Part shown: positions 34,129 through 44,729 of the stretch, one piece after another
How positions within the stretch are numbered: the first letter of the stretch is position 1
How the letters are laid out: every line of letters begins with the position of its first letter
Source: JBCBCP01 sp039817385
GTDB lineage: Bacteria; Pseudomonadota; Alphaproteobacteria; Rhodobacterales; Rhodobacteraceae
Length of the DNA: 64,000 nucleotides
NCBI GenBank assembly: GCA_039817385.1
Contig: JBCBVY010000005.1
Span: forward strand, 124,001 to 188,000
Direction of reading: 5' to 3'
Position numbers and translations under genes: made by a program
Notes under the pieces: generated by a model
Database searches by the model: none
The model's input: the letters and a program-made list of their open reading frames with translations, nothing else
Told to the model about the DNA's origin: nothing

Positions 34129-35045
34129 GCGTGATCTACGACCGCGTCGCGCTGATCGGCCTGGGCCTGATCGCCTCGTCGATGTTCTGGGCCATAAAAC
34201 GGAGCGGGCTGGCGGGGGAAGTGACCGGCTTTGCCCGTTCGGCCGAGACACGCGCGACCGCGCGCGAGATTGGCCTCTGTGACCGGGTCGAAGACAGCAT
34301 CGCCGCCGCTGTGGACGGCGCCGATCTGGTCGTGCTTTGCGTGCCCGTGGGCGCGATGGGCGCGGTTGCCGCGGAAATGGCCCCCGCGCTCGCGCCCGGG
34401 GCGACGATCACGGATGTCGGCTCGGTCAAGCGTGACGTGATCGATGCGGTCAGCCCGCACCTGCCGGACGGCGTGCATTTCATCCCCGGCCACCCGATGG
34501 CGGGCACTGAACATAGCGGGCCACGATCCGGTTTTGCCGAACTCTTCGACAACCGCTGGACGCTGCTCGTGCCTGTGCCGGGCAGTGATGCGGCCGCGAC
34601 CCTGCGCCTGCGCCGCTTATGGGAGGGGATGGGCGCCAATGTCGAAGAGATGGAGGCGGACCATCATGATCTGGTGTGCGCGGTCACATCGCACGCGCCG
34701 CACCTGATTGCCTATACGATGGTTGGCGTGGCCGATGACCTGCGCCGGGTGACGGATAGCGAGGTTATCAAATTCTCCGCCGCTGGTTTTCGCGATTTTA
34801 CCCGCATCGCGGCCTCTGACCCGACAATGTGGCGTGATGTGTTCCTGACGAACAAGGACGCGACGCTGGAGATCCTTGGCCGCTTTACCGAAGAGCTGTT
34901 TGCGCTCCAGCGGGCTATTCGCACGGGCGATGGCGATCACCTTTTTGACTATTTCACCCGCACGCGCGCGATCCGCCGGGGGATTATCGAGGCGGGGCAA
35001 GACACCGAGGCGCCGAATTTCGGACGAGGAGGGACGAAGGGATGA
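34125..35045 (+). CDS. tyrA: Prephenate/arogenate dehydrogenase family protein
   Basis: 306 residues. An N-terminal Rossmann motif VALIGLGLIASSMFWAIKRS binds NAD(P), ITDVGSVKRDVI and HFIPGHPMAGTEHSG are TyrA hallmarks, and a helical C-terminal dimerisation domain follows (FRDFTRIAASDPTMWRDVF). It makes tyrosine or its 4-hydroxyphenylpyruvate precursor. No chorismate mutase or ACT domain. Overlaps hisC and the extensin-like gene by four bases each. Confidence 0.92.
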   Translation: MSVIYDRVALIGLGLIASSMFWAIKRSGLAGEVTGFARSAETRATAREIGLCDRVEDSIAAAVDGADLVVLCVPVGAMGAVAAEMAPALAPGATITDVGSVKRDVIDAVSPHLPDGVHFIPGHPMAGTEHSGPRSGFAELFDNRWTLLVPVPGSDAAATLRLRRLWEGMGANVEEMEADHHDLVCAVTSHAPHLIAYTMVGVADDLRRVTDSEVIKFSAAGFRDFTRIAASDPTMWRDVFLTNKDATLEILGRFTEELFALQRAIRTGDGDHLFDYFTRTRAIRRGIIEAGQDTEAPNFGRGGTKG

Positions 35046-35665
35046 TACGTGGGTTCGCCATTGTGGCGCTTGTGATCGTGGGTGGCTGTGGGCTGGGCCA
35101 GCGGGTGTTTGATCGCGGCGCAGAGCCGGAGGCGCTGTCCTTTGCGGGCGCCGTCTGCGGCGATCCGGCCATCAAGGGCGAGGTGATCGGCCCTGTTCCG
35201 GGCCGCATCCCCGGCTGCGGGATCGAGGATGCGGTGCAGATCACCTCTGTTGCCGGGATCGGCCTCAGCCAAGCGTCCCTCATGGATTGCCCAACCGCGC
35301 AGGCGCTGAAAACCTGGACAGAGCAGAGCGTGAAACCCGCGATGCGGCCTCTCGGGCGGCTCGCGAGCTACCGGGTCGCGGCGCATTACGTCTGCAAAAC
35401 GCGCAACAGCCAGCCGGGCGCAAAGATCAGCGAGCACGGCAAGGGCAAGGCAATCGACATCTCCGCGTTCCGGATGCAAGACGGCACGGTCGTGTCGGTG
35501 CAGACCGGGTGGGACGACCGCCGCACCCGCGCGGCCCTGCGCGAGGTGCATGGCGGCGCGTGCGGGCCGTTTGGCACGGTGCTTGGCCCCGACTCGGACA
35601 GCTTCCACCAGGGCCATTTTCACCTCGACACCGCCAGCTACCGCGGCGGGCCCTACTGCAAGTAA
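35042..35665 (+). CDS. Extensin-like family lipoprotein
   Basis: 207 residues. A lipoprotein leader, MIRGFAIVALVIVGGC, has its lipobox Cys at 16. The body is the extensin-like C-terminal domain: SQASLMDCPTAQALKTW, ISEHGKGKAIDISAF and DSFHQGHFHLDTA, with His and Asp positions like M15-type peptidases. A peptidoglycan-related role is plausible but unproven. It is translationally coupled to tyrA, an odd partnership perhaps of position only. Confidence 0.88.
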   Translation: MIRGFAIVALVIVGGCGLGQRVFDRGAEPEALSFAGAVCGDPAIKGEVIGPVPGRIPGCGIEDAVQITSVAGIGLSQASLMDCPTAQALKTWTEQSVKPAMRPLGRLASYRVAAHYVCKTRNSQPGAKISEHGKGKAIDISAFRMQDGTVVSVQTGWDDRRTRAALREVHGGACGPFGTVLGPDSDSFHQGHFHLDTASYRGGPYCK

Positions 35666-35679
35666 ACGCGCCCCTTCAG

Positions 35680-35702
35680 CTTCACTTGGCAAGATAAACT
35701 CC
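35680..35702 (+). repeat. Dispersed repeat, CTTCACTTGGC copy 2
   Basis: CTTCACTTGGCA then AGATAAACTCC; 22 of 23 bases match the copy at 11924. Again just downstream of a stop codon between convergent genes. Confidence 0.7.
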
Positions 35703-35767
35703 CCCTCCCTTACGGCGGCACAGCCGCCTGTCGGGCAGCGGGAGGTCCGCTCCGCCGTCCGTACCGC

Positions 35768-36763
35768 TCAGCGGATCACAAAGCGCGGCGCTGGCCCCAC
35801 GGGGATGATGCCCACAGCGACGAGACCCGCGGCAAAGTTCAGCTGTACATCCAGCGCCTCGGGGTTCCCGTTGAGGCGCGCAAGGCGGGTCAGCCCCGCC
35901 TCGATCTGCGGGCGGGCGCGCGGGTCCAGAAGGCCCGCATCGGTGGCCAGCTCGAGCATCACGGGCCAGTTGTCGGCCTGAAGGTTCACGGTGCCGGTCG
36001 GCACGCCATCCGCGTTCACATCCAGCGCCGCAGCGAGGCGCAGGCGCAGATCGCCCCAGCGGGCCTCGGCCAGCGACAGGTCGATGCGGGTGGGCTGCGG
36101 GCGCGCCTCCTCCAGCGCGCGCCGGTCCCACGCGCGGTCAAAGGTGATCTCCCCTTCTGCGCGCGCGACGTCAAAGACGGCAGGCCACGCGGCGGGGATG
36201 CGCAGGCTGGTGCGCGCTGCGTCCCCCGGTGCAATGCCGGGGGCTTCGGCCACCAAGGCGTAGGTGGTTCCGCCCAGATGGCTCATGTTCAGCGTCAGAC
36301 CGCCCGCGCGCAGCGCCTCCCCCTGCGGGCCGGTCACAGACCAGTTTGCCGCGCGCCAGCCCAGTTCTGCCACTTCCAGCGCCGTGCCGGGATAGGTGTC
36401 GAGCGAGAGGGCCGCCTCCTGCATGACCAGCGCGCCGCGCCCCTGCGGCGTGGCCACGGTGATCGGATCGGGCGGCAGGGTCACGGTGATGTCCGCGGGC
36501 CATAGCGCGCGGCCCTCGATGCCGATGGCACGGGCCGTGATCGCCAGCCCGGTTGCCGGATCAGCCAGCGCGAGGTCCAACAGCCTCACCCCGATGCTGC
36601 CCGGAAAGCCCGTCGTCGCCAGCCCAGCCTCCGCCTGCCAGCCTTCGGTGTGCCGCGCCTCCAGCCACGTGGCGATGGCCCCGCGCAGGGACCAGCTGGC
36701 GGCGGCCCAGTAGCCAAACCAGATCACCGCGATCAACGGAACACTCCAAAGCAACCGGCGCAT
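35768..36763 (-). CDS. DUF2125 domain protein
   Basis: 331 residues. A single N-terminal membrane anchor (LLWSVPLIAVIWFGYWAAAS) is followed by a beta-rich periplasmic body with AELGWRAANWSVTGPQGEAL and a late LQADNWPVMLELATDAGLLD. This is the DUF2125 family of alphaproteobacteria, function unknown, with layout like lipid-transfer AsmA-type proteins (that likeness is only an impression). ATG 36763; divergent from the cyclotransferase gene. Confidence 0.85.
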   Translation of the reverse strand: MRRLLWSVPLIAVIWFGYWAAASWSLRGAIATWLEARHTEGWQAEAGLATTGFPGSIGVRLLDLALADPATGLAITARAIGIEGRALWPADITVTLPPDPITVATPQGRGALVMQEAALSLDTYPGTALEVAELGWRAANWSVTGPQGEALRAGGLTLNMSHLGGTTYALVAEAPGIAPGDAARTSLRIPAAWPAVFDVARAEGEITFDRAWDRRALEEARPQPTRIDLSLAEARWGDLRLRLAAALDVNADGVPTGTVNLQADNWPVMLELATDAGLLDPRARPQIEAGLTRLARLNGNPEALDVQLNFAAGLVAVGIIPVGPAPRFVIR

Positions 36764-36828
36764 TGCGAACCCTTTCCATTGCGGCCCAAGTGCGGTTTAC
36801 CCCGTTCAGCTTTGAAAGGACCAGCACA

Positions 36829-37359
36829 ATGACCATGTGGGTGTTCGGCTATGGCAGCCTTCTGTGGAACCCCGGCTTTGACGTGGCCGAACACGCGGTC
36901 GCACGGCTGGACGGTTATGCGCGGTCCTTCTGTATGCGCTCCATCCATCACCGCGGCTCAGAGGCGGAGCCGGGGCTTGTCCTAGCGCTTGACACGGCGC
37001 CCGCCAAATCCTGCACCGGCGTCGCGCTCGCGGTGCCAGAGGGCGCGGAGGATGAAACGCGCGCCTACCTGCGCGAACGCGAGCTGATCTCCTCGGCCTA
37101 TTATGAGGCGGAGCTGCCGCTTGCCCTTGCGGACGGGCGGGGGGTGCAGGCGCTGGCCTATGTGATCAACCGCGGCCACAGCCAATATTGCGGCGGCCTG
37201 CCGCTGGAAGAACAGGCGCAGATCATTGCCCGGGCTATCGGCGGGCGGGGCCCGAACACGGAATACCTTTGGAACACTGCCGATCATTTGCGCGAATTGG
37301 GGCTCGAAGACCCCGATCTTGTGTGGCTGAGTGCACGCGTCCGCGAAATACTGCGATAA
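36829..37359 (+). CDS. Gamma-glutamylcyclotransferase (ChaC-like)
   Basis: 176 residues. MWVFGYGSLLWNPGFDVAEH is the GGCT/ChaC glycine-rich entry motif, RSIHHRGSEAEPGLVLAL follows, and Glu in RERELISSAYYEAELPL is at the usual catalytic site. It should release 5-oxoproline from glutathione in the cytosol. ATG 36829 with GAAAGGA upstream. Confidence 0.9.
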   Translation: MTMWVFGYGSLLWNPGFDVAEHAVARLDGYARSFCMRSIHHRGSEAEPGLVLALDTAPAKSCTGVALAVPEGAEDETRAYLRERELISSAYYEAELPLALADGRGVQALAYVINRGHSQYCGGLPLEEQAQIIARAIGGRGPNTEYLWNTADHLRELGLEDPDLVWLSARVREILR

Positions 37360-37431
37360 TCCCGTGGCTTTACGGTGCATGAGCGGTTAATCTTTGCGCC
37401 AGAGCAGAAAACGGGCAAGGAGCCCCGCCAC

Positions 37432-38646
37432 ATGTCGCTAGACCCGCGCGACGCAAGCCCGCAGTTCAGCCGGCCGGTGCGGCAGATCATCTTGATGGTC
37501 ATGGTGCTCGTGCTGACCTGCCTCGGCGCGTTTGTTGCTCTGCCGCGCGTGTTGCCGGTGTTCCAAGCCAACCCTTACCTGAACGGCTTTATCGCCTTTG
37601 TCTTTGTGATCGGCGTGCTGGCCTGTTTCTGGCAGGTTTTCCAGCTGATCGTCTCAGTGCGCTGGATCGAACGGTTTGCTGCGGACAGCTCGGACAGCGA
37701 TGGCGCGCCGCAACTGCTGGCGCCGCTTGCCTCCCTGCTGCGCTCGCGCGGGGCGCGGATGCAGCTGAACGCGTCGTCGTCCCGGTCGATCCTCGATTCC
37801 GTGGCCACGCGCATCGACGAGGCGCGCGAGATCACGCGCTACATCGTCAACATGCTGATTTTCCTGGGCCTTTTGGGGACGTTCTATGGCCTTGCCACCA
37901 CCGTTCCGGCCGTCGTGGACACGATCCGCAGCCTTGCCCCACAGGAAGGCGAAGAGGGCGTGGAGGTGTTCAACCGCCTGATGACGGGGCTTGAATCGCA
38001 GCTTGGCGGGATGGGCGTTGCCTTTGCCTCCTCCCTGCTGGGTCTTGCAGGCTCGCTCGTCGTCGGTCTTTTGGAGCTGTTTGCCGGGCACGGGCAGAAC
38101 CGCTTTTACCGCGAGCTTGAGGAATGGCTCAGCTCCATCACCCGGGTTGGCTATGCCTCGGGCGAAGAAGGCGGGGATCAGGGCGCCTTTGCGGGCGTGA
38201 TCGACCATCTGGCGGAACAGATGGAATCGCTGCAGCTGATGTTCACCCAGTCGGACGTGTCCCGGTCGATGGTGGACGAAAAGCTGGGCCGTCTGGCCGA
38301 CAGCATCGACACGATGGCCCAGAGCATGCAGGGTGATGACGGTTCTGCAGCCGCGCTGGGCCGGGTGGCGCAAGGGCAGGAGCGGCTGATCGCGCTGATG
38401 GAGCGCAACGGCGGGGGCGGCAGCGGCGAGGGGATCGACGCAGAAAGCCGGATGCGCCTGCGGTCCATCGACGTGCAGATGCTGCGCATCCTCGAAGAGA
38501 TCAGCGCGGGCCGTCAGGAAAGCATGGCAGAGCTGCGCACCGACATCGCGGCCCTCGCCCAGGCGCTCAGCCAACCGCGCGGGCAGGCGCGCCAGCTGCG
38601 CGCCAAGGCGCAGCAACACAGGCCACTGCAAAAGGGTGACGGCTGA
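37432..38646 (+). CDS. MotA/TolQ/ExbB-like membrane protein (stator subunit)
   Basis: 404 residues. Four predicted helices: about 18-38, 51-74, 139-160 (NMLIFLGLLGTFYGLATTVP) and 194-218 (GMGVAFASSLLGLAGSLVVG). The last two match the MotA/TolQ/ExbB proton-channel core (LGLLGTFYGL and GVAFASSLLGL). A cytosolic stretch of about 60 residues separates the helix pairs, and a cytosolic helical tail of about 185 residues ends the protein. The following MotB/OmpA-type gene overlaps it (TGATG), so they form a proton-driven complex by family logic. Role unknown; the long tail recalls ZorA more than ExbB. Confidence 0.82.
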   Translation: MSLDPRDASPQFSRPVRQIILMVMVLVLTCLGAFVALPRVLPVFQANPYLNGFIAFVFVIGVLACFWQVFQLIVSVRWIERFAADSSDSDGAPQLLAPLASLLRSRGARMQLNASSSRSILDSVATRIDEAREITRYIVNMLIFLGLLGTFYGLATTVPAVVDTIRSLAPQEGEEGVEVFNRLMTGLESQLGGMGVAFASSLLGLAGSLVVGLLELFAGHGQNRFYRELEEWLSSITRVGYASGEEGGDQGAFAGVIDHLAEQMESLQLMFTQSDVSRSMVDEKLGRLADSIDTMAQSMQGDDGSAAALGRVAQGQERLIALMERNGGGGSGEGIDAESRMRLRSIDVQMLRILEEISAGRQESMAELRTDIAALAQALSQPRGQARQLRAKAQQHRPLQKGDG

Positions 38647-41141
38647 TGGCGCTCTCGCGCCGGACAGGGCAACGGTTCCAGGGCTCGATCTGGCCCGGCT
38701 TCGTGGACGCGATGACGGGCCTGCTGCTGGTCCTGATGTTCGTTCTGACGATCTTTATGGTGGTGCAGTTTGTCCTGCGCGAGACGATCTCGGGGCAGGA
38801 AAGCGAGTTGAACTCGCTTGCCGGTGAGGTCGCGGCGCTGGCCGCGGCGCTTGGCCTCGAAGAGCGCCGCGCCAACCAGCTTGAAGGGCGGCTGGGTGCG
38901 CTGACTGCGACGCTGAACGACAACGAGGCGGAGATCGCCCGTCAGGCTGCGCTGATCGACACGCTCGTGGCGCAGCGGGACGCGCAGGGCGCCGCGCTGG
39001 AGGCGGCGGAAACCCGGATCACCGCCTTCGAGGCGCAGGTCGCCGCGTTGCTGAACCAGCGCGATGCGGCGCTGGGTGATGTGGCCGCGCTCGAAGAGGA
39101 ACGCGCGGGCCTGCTGTCTGAGCGGGAGGCGCTGAACCTCGCCCTTGCGCAGGCGCGCGAAGAGGTTGATGCGCAGGTGGAGGCCGCACGGCTGGACGCG
39201 GCACGGCGCGCGGCGCTGGACGCGCTGGTCGCCGATTTGCGTGCGCGCAATGATGCGGCTGAGGGGCAGATTGCGGCGCTGGGCGCTGATCTGGAGGCGG
39301 CGCAGGAGGCCCTGACCGAAGAGCAAGCCGCGCGGATCGCCGAAGCTGCGGCGGCGCAGGCCCTGCGCGCGCGGTTGGAAGAGGCGGATGCCGAGCTGAC
39401 GGCGATGACCCTCGCGCTGGAGGCGCAGCGGAAGGAGGCCGAGGACACGCTCACCTTGCTGGCTGCCGCGCGAGCTGCGCAGGGGGAGCTGGACCTGGCA
39501 CTGGCGGCGGCCCTGCTGCGGGCGGAAACGCTGGCCGGGACCGCAGACGCGGAAAGCGGACGCGCGGATGACCTGAGCGCGGAGTTGGCAGCGGCCCTCT
39601 TGCAGGTCGACACGCTGCAACGGGCAGCGCAGGCCGAAAGCGGGCGCGCGGACGCGCTAAGCGCGGAGCTGGCCGCGGCGCTCCTGCGGGTTGAGACGCT
39701 GGAGCGGGCGACGCAGGCCGAAGGCGGGCGGGCCGAAGCGCTGAGCCTTGAACTGGCCGCGGCGATGGAGCTGGCCGAGGCCTTGCGGGCCGAATTGGCC
39801 GCTGGCACGCAGGCGCTTGCAGCAGAGCAGGGACGTTCGGAGGCCCTCGCCGCGCAGTTGGTCCGTTCGCAGGCGGCGCTGGACAGCGCGCAGGCAGACA
39901 GCACCGCCGCGCGCACGGAGCTTGAGACGCGGCTGGCCGAGGTTATCGCGCAGCTTGAGGCGGCGCAGGCGGCCTGGGGCACGGCGGAAGCTGAAGGGGC
40001 GGACCTGCGCGCGCAACTCGCCGCTGCGCTGGCCGCGCGCAGAGATGTGGAAGCTGAAGGCGCTGACCTGCGGGCACAGTTGGCCGCAGCGCTGGCCGCG
40101 CGCAGCACTGCGGAGGCTGAGGGGGCGGACCTGCGGGCGCAGCTGGCCGCAGCCTTAGCGGCACGCGGCACGGCGGAAGCCGAGGCGACGGACCTGCGGA
40201 TGCGGCTTGCCGCGGCCTTGGCCGAGCGCGAGGCGGCGGGACAGGACGTGGCAACCCGCGAGGCGGAAGCGGCAGAAATCCGGCGGCAGCTTGCGGCAGC
40301 GCTCGCGGCGCGCCTCGCTGCCGAAGAAGGCGCGGCAGAGGCGCTGAGCGACGCAGAACAGCGCGCGATCCTGCTGGCCGAAGCGCAGCGCGCGCTGGAA
40401 GCCGAACAGGAACAAAGCCTCGCGGCGCAGCGGCAGACGGAACTGCTGAACCAGCAGGTCGCGGCCCTGCGCCAGCAGCTTGGCAACCTGCAATTCCTGC
40501 TCGACGAGGCGCGCGCGGCGGAGGCCGAGGCGCTGGTGCGGATTGAATCGCTTGGCTCTGACCTCAACACCGCGCTGGCCCGCGTGGCCGCCGAAGAACG
40601 GCGCCGCCGCCTGCTGGAGGAGGAAAAGCGTATCCGTTTGGAGGAAGAGGCCGCGCGGCTGGAGGCGGAAACGCAAGACCTCGAACGGTTCCGGTCGGAG
40701 TTTTTCGGCACGCTGCGCGACGTGCTGGGCAATGCCGAAGGCGTGCGGATTGTCGGGGACCGGTTTGTGTTCTCCTCCGAGGTGCTGTTCCCGCCCGGTG
40801 GCGCGGACCTGTCGGAGGCGGGCCGGGGTGAAATTGCGCGGATTGCGCAGACCTTGCGCGATTTGTCCGGTCAGATCCCGGCGGGCATCGACTGGGTGCT
40901 GCAAGTGGACGGGCACACGGATAACGTGCCGCTTTCGGGGAGCGGGGATTTTGAAGACAATTGGGAGCTAAGTCAGGCGCGTGCCCTGTCGGTCGTGCGC
41001 TACATGCAAGACTTCCTTGGCTTTGATCCGCAGCGGCTTTCCGCAAACGGGTTTGGCCAGTACCAGCCGCTGGCCGAAGGGAACAGTGCCGCGGCACGGG
41101 CGGCGAACCGGCGGATCGAGCTGAAGTTTACGGAACGGTAA
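38646..41141 (+). CDS. MotB/OmpA-like peptidoglycan-binding protein with long coiled coil
   Basis: 831 residues. A single N-terminal membrane helix (about 19-44) has Asp21 at its start in GFVDAMTGLLLVLMFVL, the place of the proton-carrying Asp of MotB/TolR/ExbD. Then comes a roughly 620-residue periplasmic coiled coil (Ala, Glu, Leu, Arg rich), with two blocks of near-identical tandem units (28 and 21 residues). A C-terminal OmpA-type domain carries DGHTDNVPLSGSGDFEDNW and LSANGFGQYQPLAEG, the peptidoglycan-binding signature. The coil length would span much or all of the periplasm. Coupled with the upstream channel subunit. Confidence 0.85.
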   Translation: MALSRRTGQRFQGSIWPGFVDAMTGLLLVLMFVLTIFMVVQFVLRETISGQESELNSLAGEVAALAAALGLEERRANQLEGRLGALTATLNDNEAEIARQAALIDTLVAQRDAQGAALEAAETRITAFEAQVAALLNQRDAALGDVAALEEERAGLLSEREALNLALAQAREEVDAQVEAARLDAARRAALDALVADLRARNDAAEGQIAALGADLEAAQEALTEEQAARIAEAAAAQALRARLEEADAELTAMTLALEAQRKEAEDTLTLLAAARAAQGELDLALAAALLRAETLAGTADAESGRADDLSAELAAALLQVDTLQRAAQAESGRADALSAELAAALLRVETLERATQAEGGRAEALSLELAAAMELAEALRAELAAGTQALAAEQGRSEALAAQLVRSQAALDSAQADSTAARTELETRLAEVIAQLEAAQAAWGTAEAEGADLRAQLAAALAARRDVEAEGADLRAQLAAALAARSTAEAEGADLRAQLAAALAARGTAEAEATDLRMRLAAALAEREAAGQDVATREAEAAEIRRQLAAALAARLAAEEGAAEALSDAEQRAILLAEAQRALEAEQEQSLAAQRQTELLNQQVAALRQQLGNLQFLLDEARAAEAEALVRIESLGSDLNTALARVAAEERRRRLLEEEKRIRLEEEAARLEAETQDLERFRSEFFGTLRDVLGNAEGVRIVGDRFVFSSEVLFPPGGADLSEAGRGEIARIAQTLRDLSGQIPAGIDWVLQVDGHTDNVPLSGSGDFEDNWELSQARALSVVRYMQDFLGFDPQRLSANGFGQYQPLAEGNSAAARAANRRIELKFTER
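39549..39780 (+). repeat. 84-bp coding tandem repeat in the coiled coil
   Basis: Units of 28 residues beginning AESGRADDLSAELAAALL start at 39549, 39633 and 39717; the third is partial. Confidence 0.8.
39978..40229 (+). repeat. 63-bp coding tandem repeat in the coiled coil
   Basis: Four 21-residue units with core AEGADLRAQLAAALAAR at 39978, 40041, 40104 and 40167; the fourth has three changes (ATDLRMRL, AER). This is heptad-compatible (three heptads per unit). Confidence 0.85.
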
Positions 41142-41152
41142 GCGGCGCGCCG

Positions 41153-42129
41153 TTAGTAGACGGTGAATGTGCTGCTGCGTTCGGACACGGCGCGTCCGTT
41201 GCGGATCAGCGTCACGCTGCCGGTGTAGCGGCCGCGGGGCCAGCCATCGGTGGTGCGCCGTTTGCCGGCGGCGCGGAAGAACTGCGCCTCGTTGCGGTCC
41301 AGCGTGACGGTATTTGACACAACCTCGCCCCCTGGGCCGGTGAGGCGCAATGTCACCCGGTCGCCGCGCTGGCCGCCAAAGGCGAAGCCATAGACGACAA
41401 GGGCGGCGGCATCGGCGGGCAGGGCCTCCGCGTTTGCGGTGCCCGCCTTGATGTCATCGTAGTCGGGGATCGCGCTCGCAAACCCAACGTCGAGCAAGCC
41501 TCCGGGCCGGTAGGCGGGCGGGTCTTGCCACAAGGTGTCCGTGCTGGGTGCGCCGCATGTGATGACGCCATCGGGGTCGAACGGGTCTACGACCGCGCCA
41601 CTCCTACGCACGATCAGGTCCACGTGCGGAGCCTGGGTCCGGCCCGACAGGCCAATTTCGCCCAGTACATCGCCGCGTTTGACACGGTCGCCGCGGGAGA
41701 CGGTGACGGAGCCGCGCTTGAGGTGGCAGTACTGCGTTTCCCAGCCACGCTCGTGCAGGATTATCACGCCGTTGCCGCATTCGCGGCCCGCCACAGTTTC
41801 CGCGTTGGCGTCCGCGTAATATTGGTCGGGCATTCCGTCGCGCACCCCGCGGACAATGCCCGGGGCAGAGGCGATCACATTTACGCCCGCGTGCATCTGG
41901 CGCAGGGTGCGGGCCGCGAAATCCGTGCCCCTGTGCCCATCATAGCTGAGCGGGGCGCAGCGGAAGTCGCGCGCGCCGGGGCCTGCATCATGGTCCACAT
42001 ATTGCAGGATGTAGCAGTCGGAGGTCAGATCGCACGCCACGGGGCTGCCAAGCCTGAGTTCTTGCGCCACGAGGGGCCCACAAAAAACCGCCGCCCCGAT
42101 CAGGGCGGCGGCGATGTATTGTTGCTGGA

Positions 42130-42133
<4 letters not shown>
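41153..42133 (-). CDS. M23 family metallopeptidase
   Basis: 326 residues. A signal peptide (AALIGAAVFCGPLVAQ) precedes a LytM-type domain: HRGTDFAA gives the His-x3-Asp zinc ligands and ILHERGWETQYCHLKRGSV is the usual core. The normal HxH appears as PHVDLIV, so the second His (a zinc ligand) is Asp. A C-terminal beta domain (about 225-326) follows. It may be a weak or inactive endopeptidase. GTG start at 42133 overlaps the clpA stop; it converges on the stator pair, which is a possible functional partner at the cell wall. Confidence 0.85.
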
Positions 42134-44451
<2,318 letters not shown>

Positions 44452-44729
44452 GTGCTGTGCTCCTTCTGATCTGGGCCGGTTTGGGGGCAGCAGGATAGAC
44501 GCCCCGTCACCGACCGTGGCCTCATAGTGTTAGAGTTTGGTTGATCCCGGCGCGGCTTCAAGGATTTTCTTTGCTTTGGGGGGCGGAAAACGCCGCACGG
44601 CTGCGTGAACGCCGCGCGACAAAGCGCTGAGAGGTTGAGGGTTTCGGGTTGGCCTATGCTGCATTGCGGCGCGAGAATGCGCCGCGTATCTGCTTAAAAG
44701 ATAGGCGCAAGCGGGGCAGGGGCAAGGGC
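44452..44729. other. Gap between clpA and the broken cyclase gene
   Basis: 278 bases without a gene. It holds one clear hairpin, GCGGCGC and GCGCCGC around GAGAAT (44666-44685), and presumably the clpA promoter. No RNA gene recognised. Confidence 0.5.

Noticed and set aside
38942..40732. 596-codon minus-strand ORF of Ala/Ser/Arg
   Set aside because: Mirror of the Ala/Glu/Arg-rich coiled coil; low-complexity translation only.
37432..41141. Zorya defence system
   Set aside because: ZorAB-like parts are present but no ZorC, ZorD or ZorE genes, and the neighbours are housekeeping genes.
44452..44729. Possible tRNA or small RNA gene in the clpA leader
   Set aside because: Only one hairpin; no tRNA cloverleaf or TTC-loop pattern could be found.
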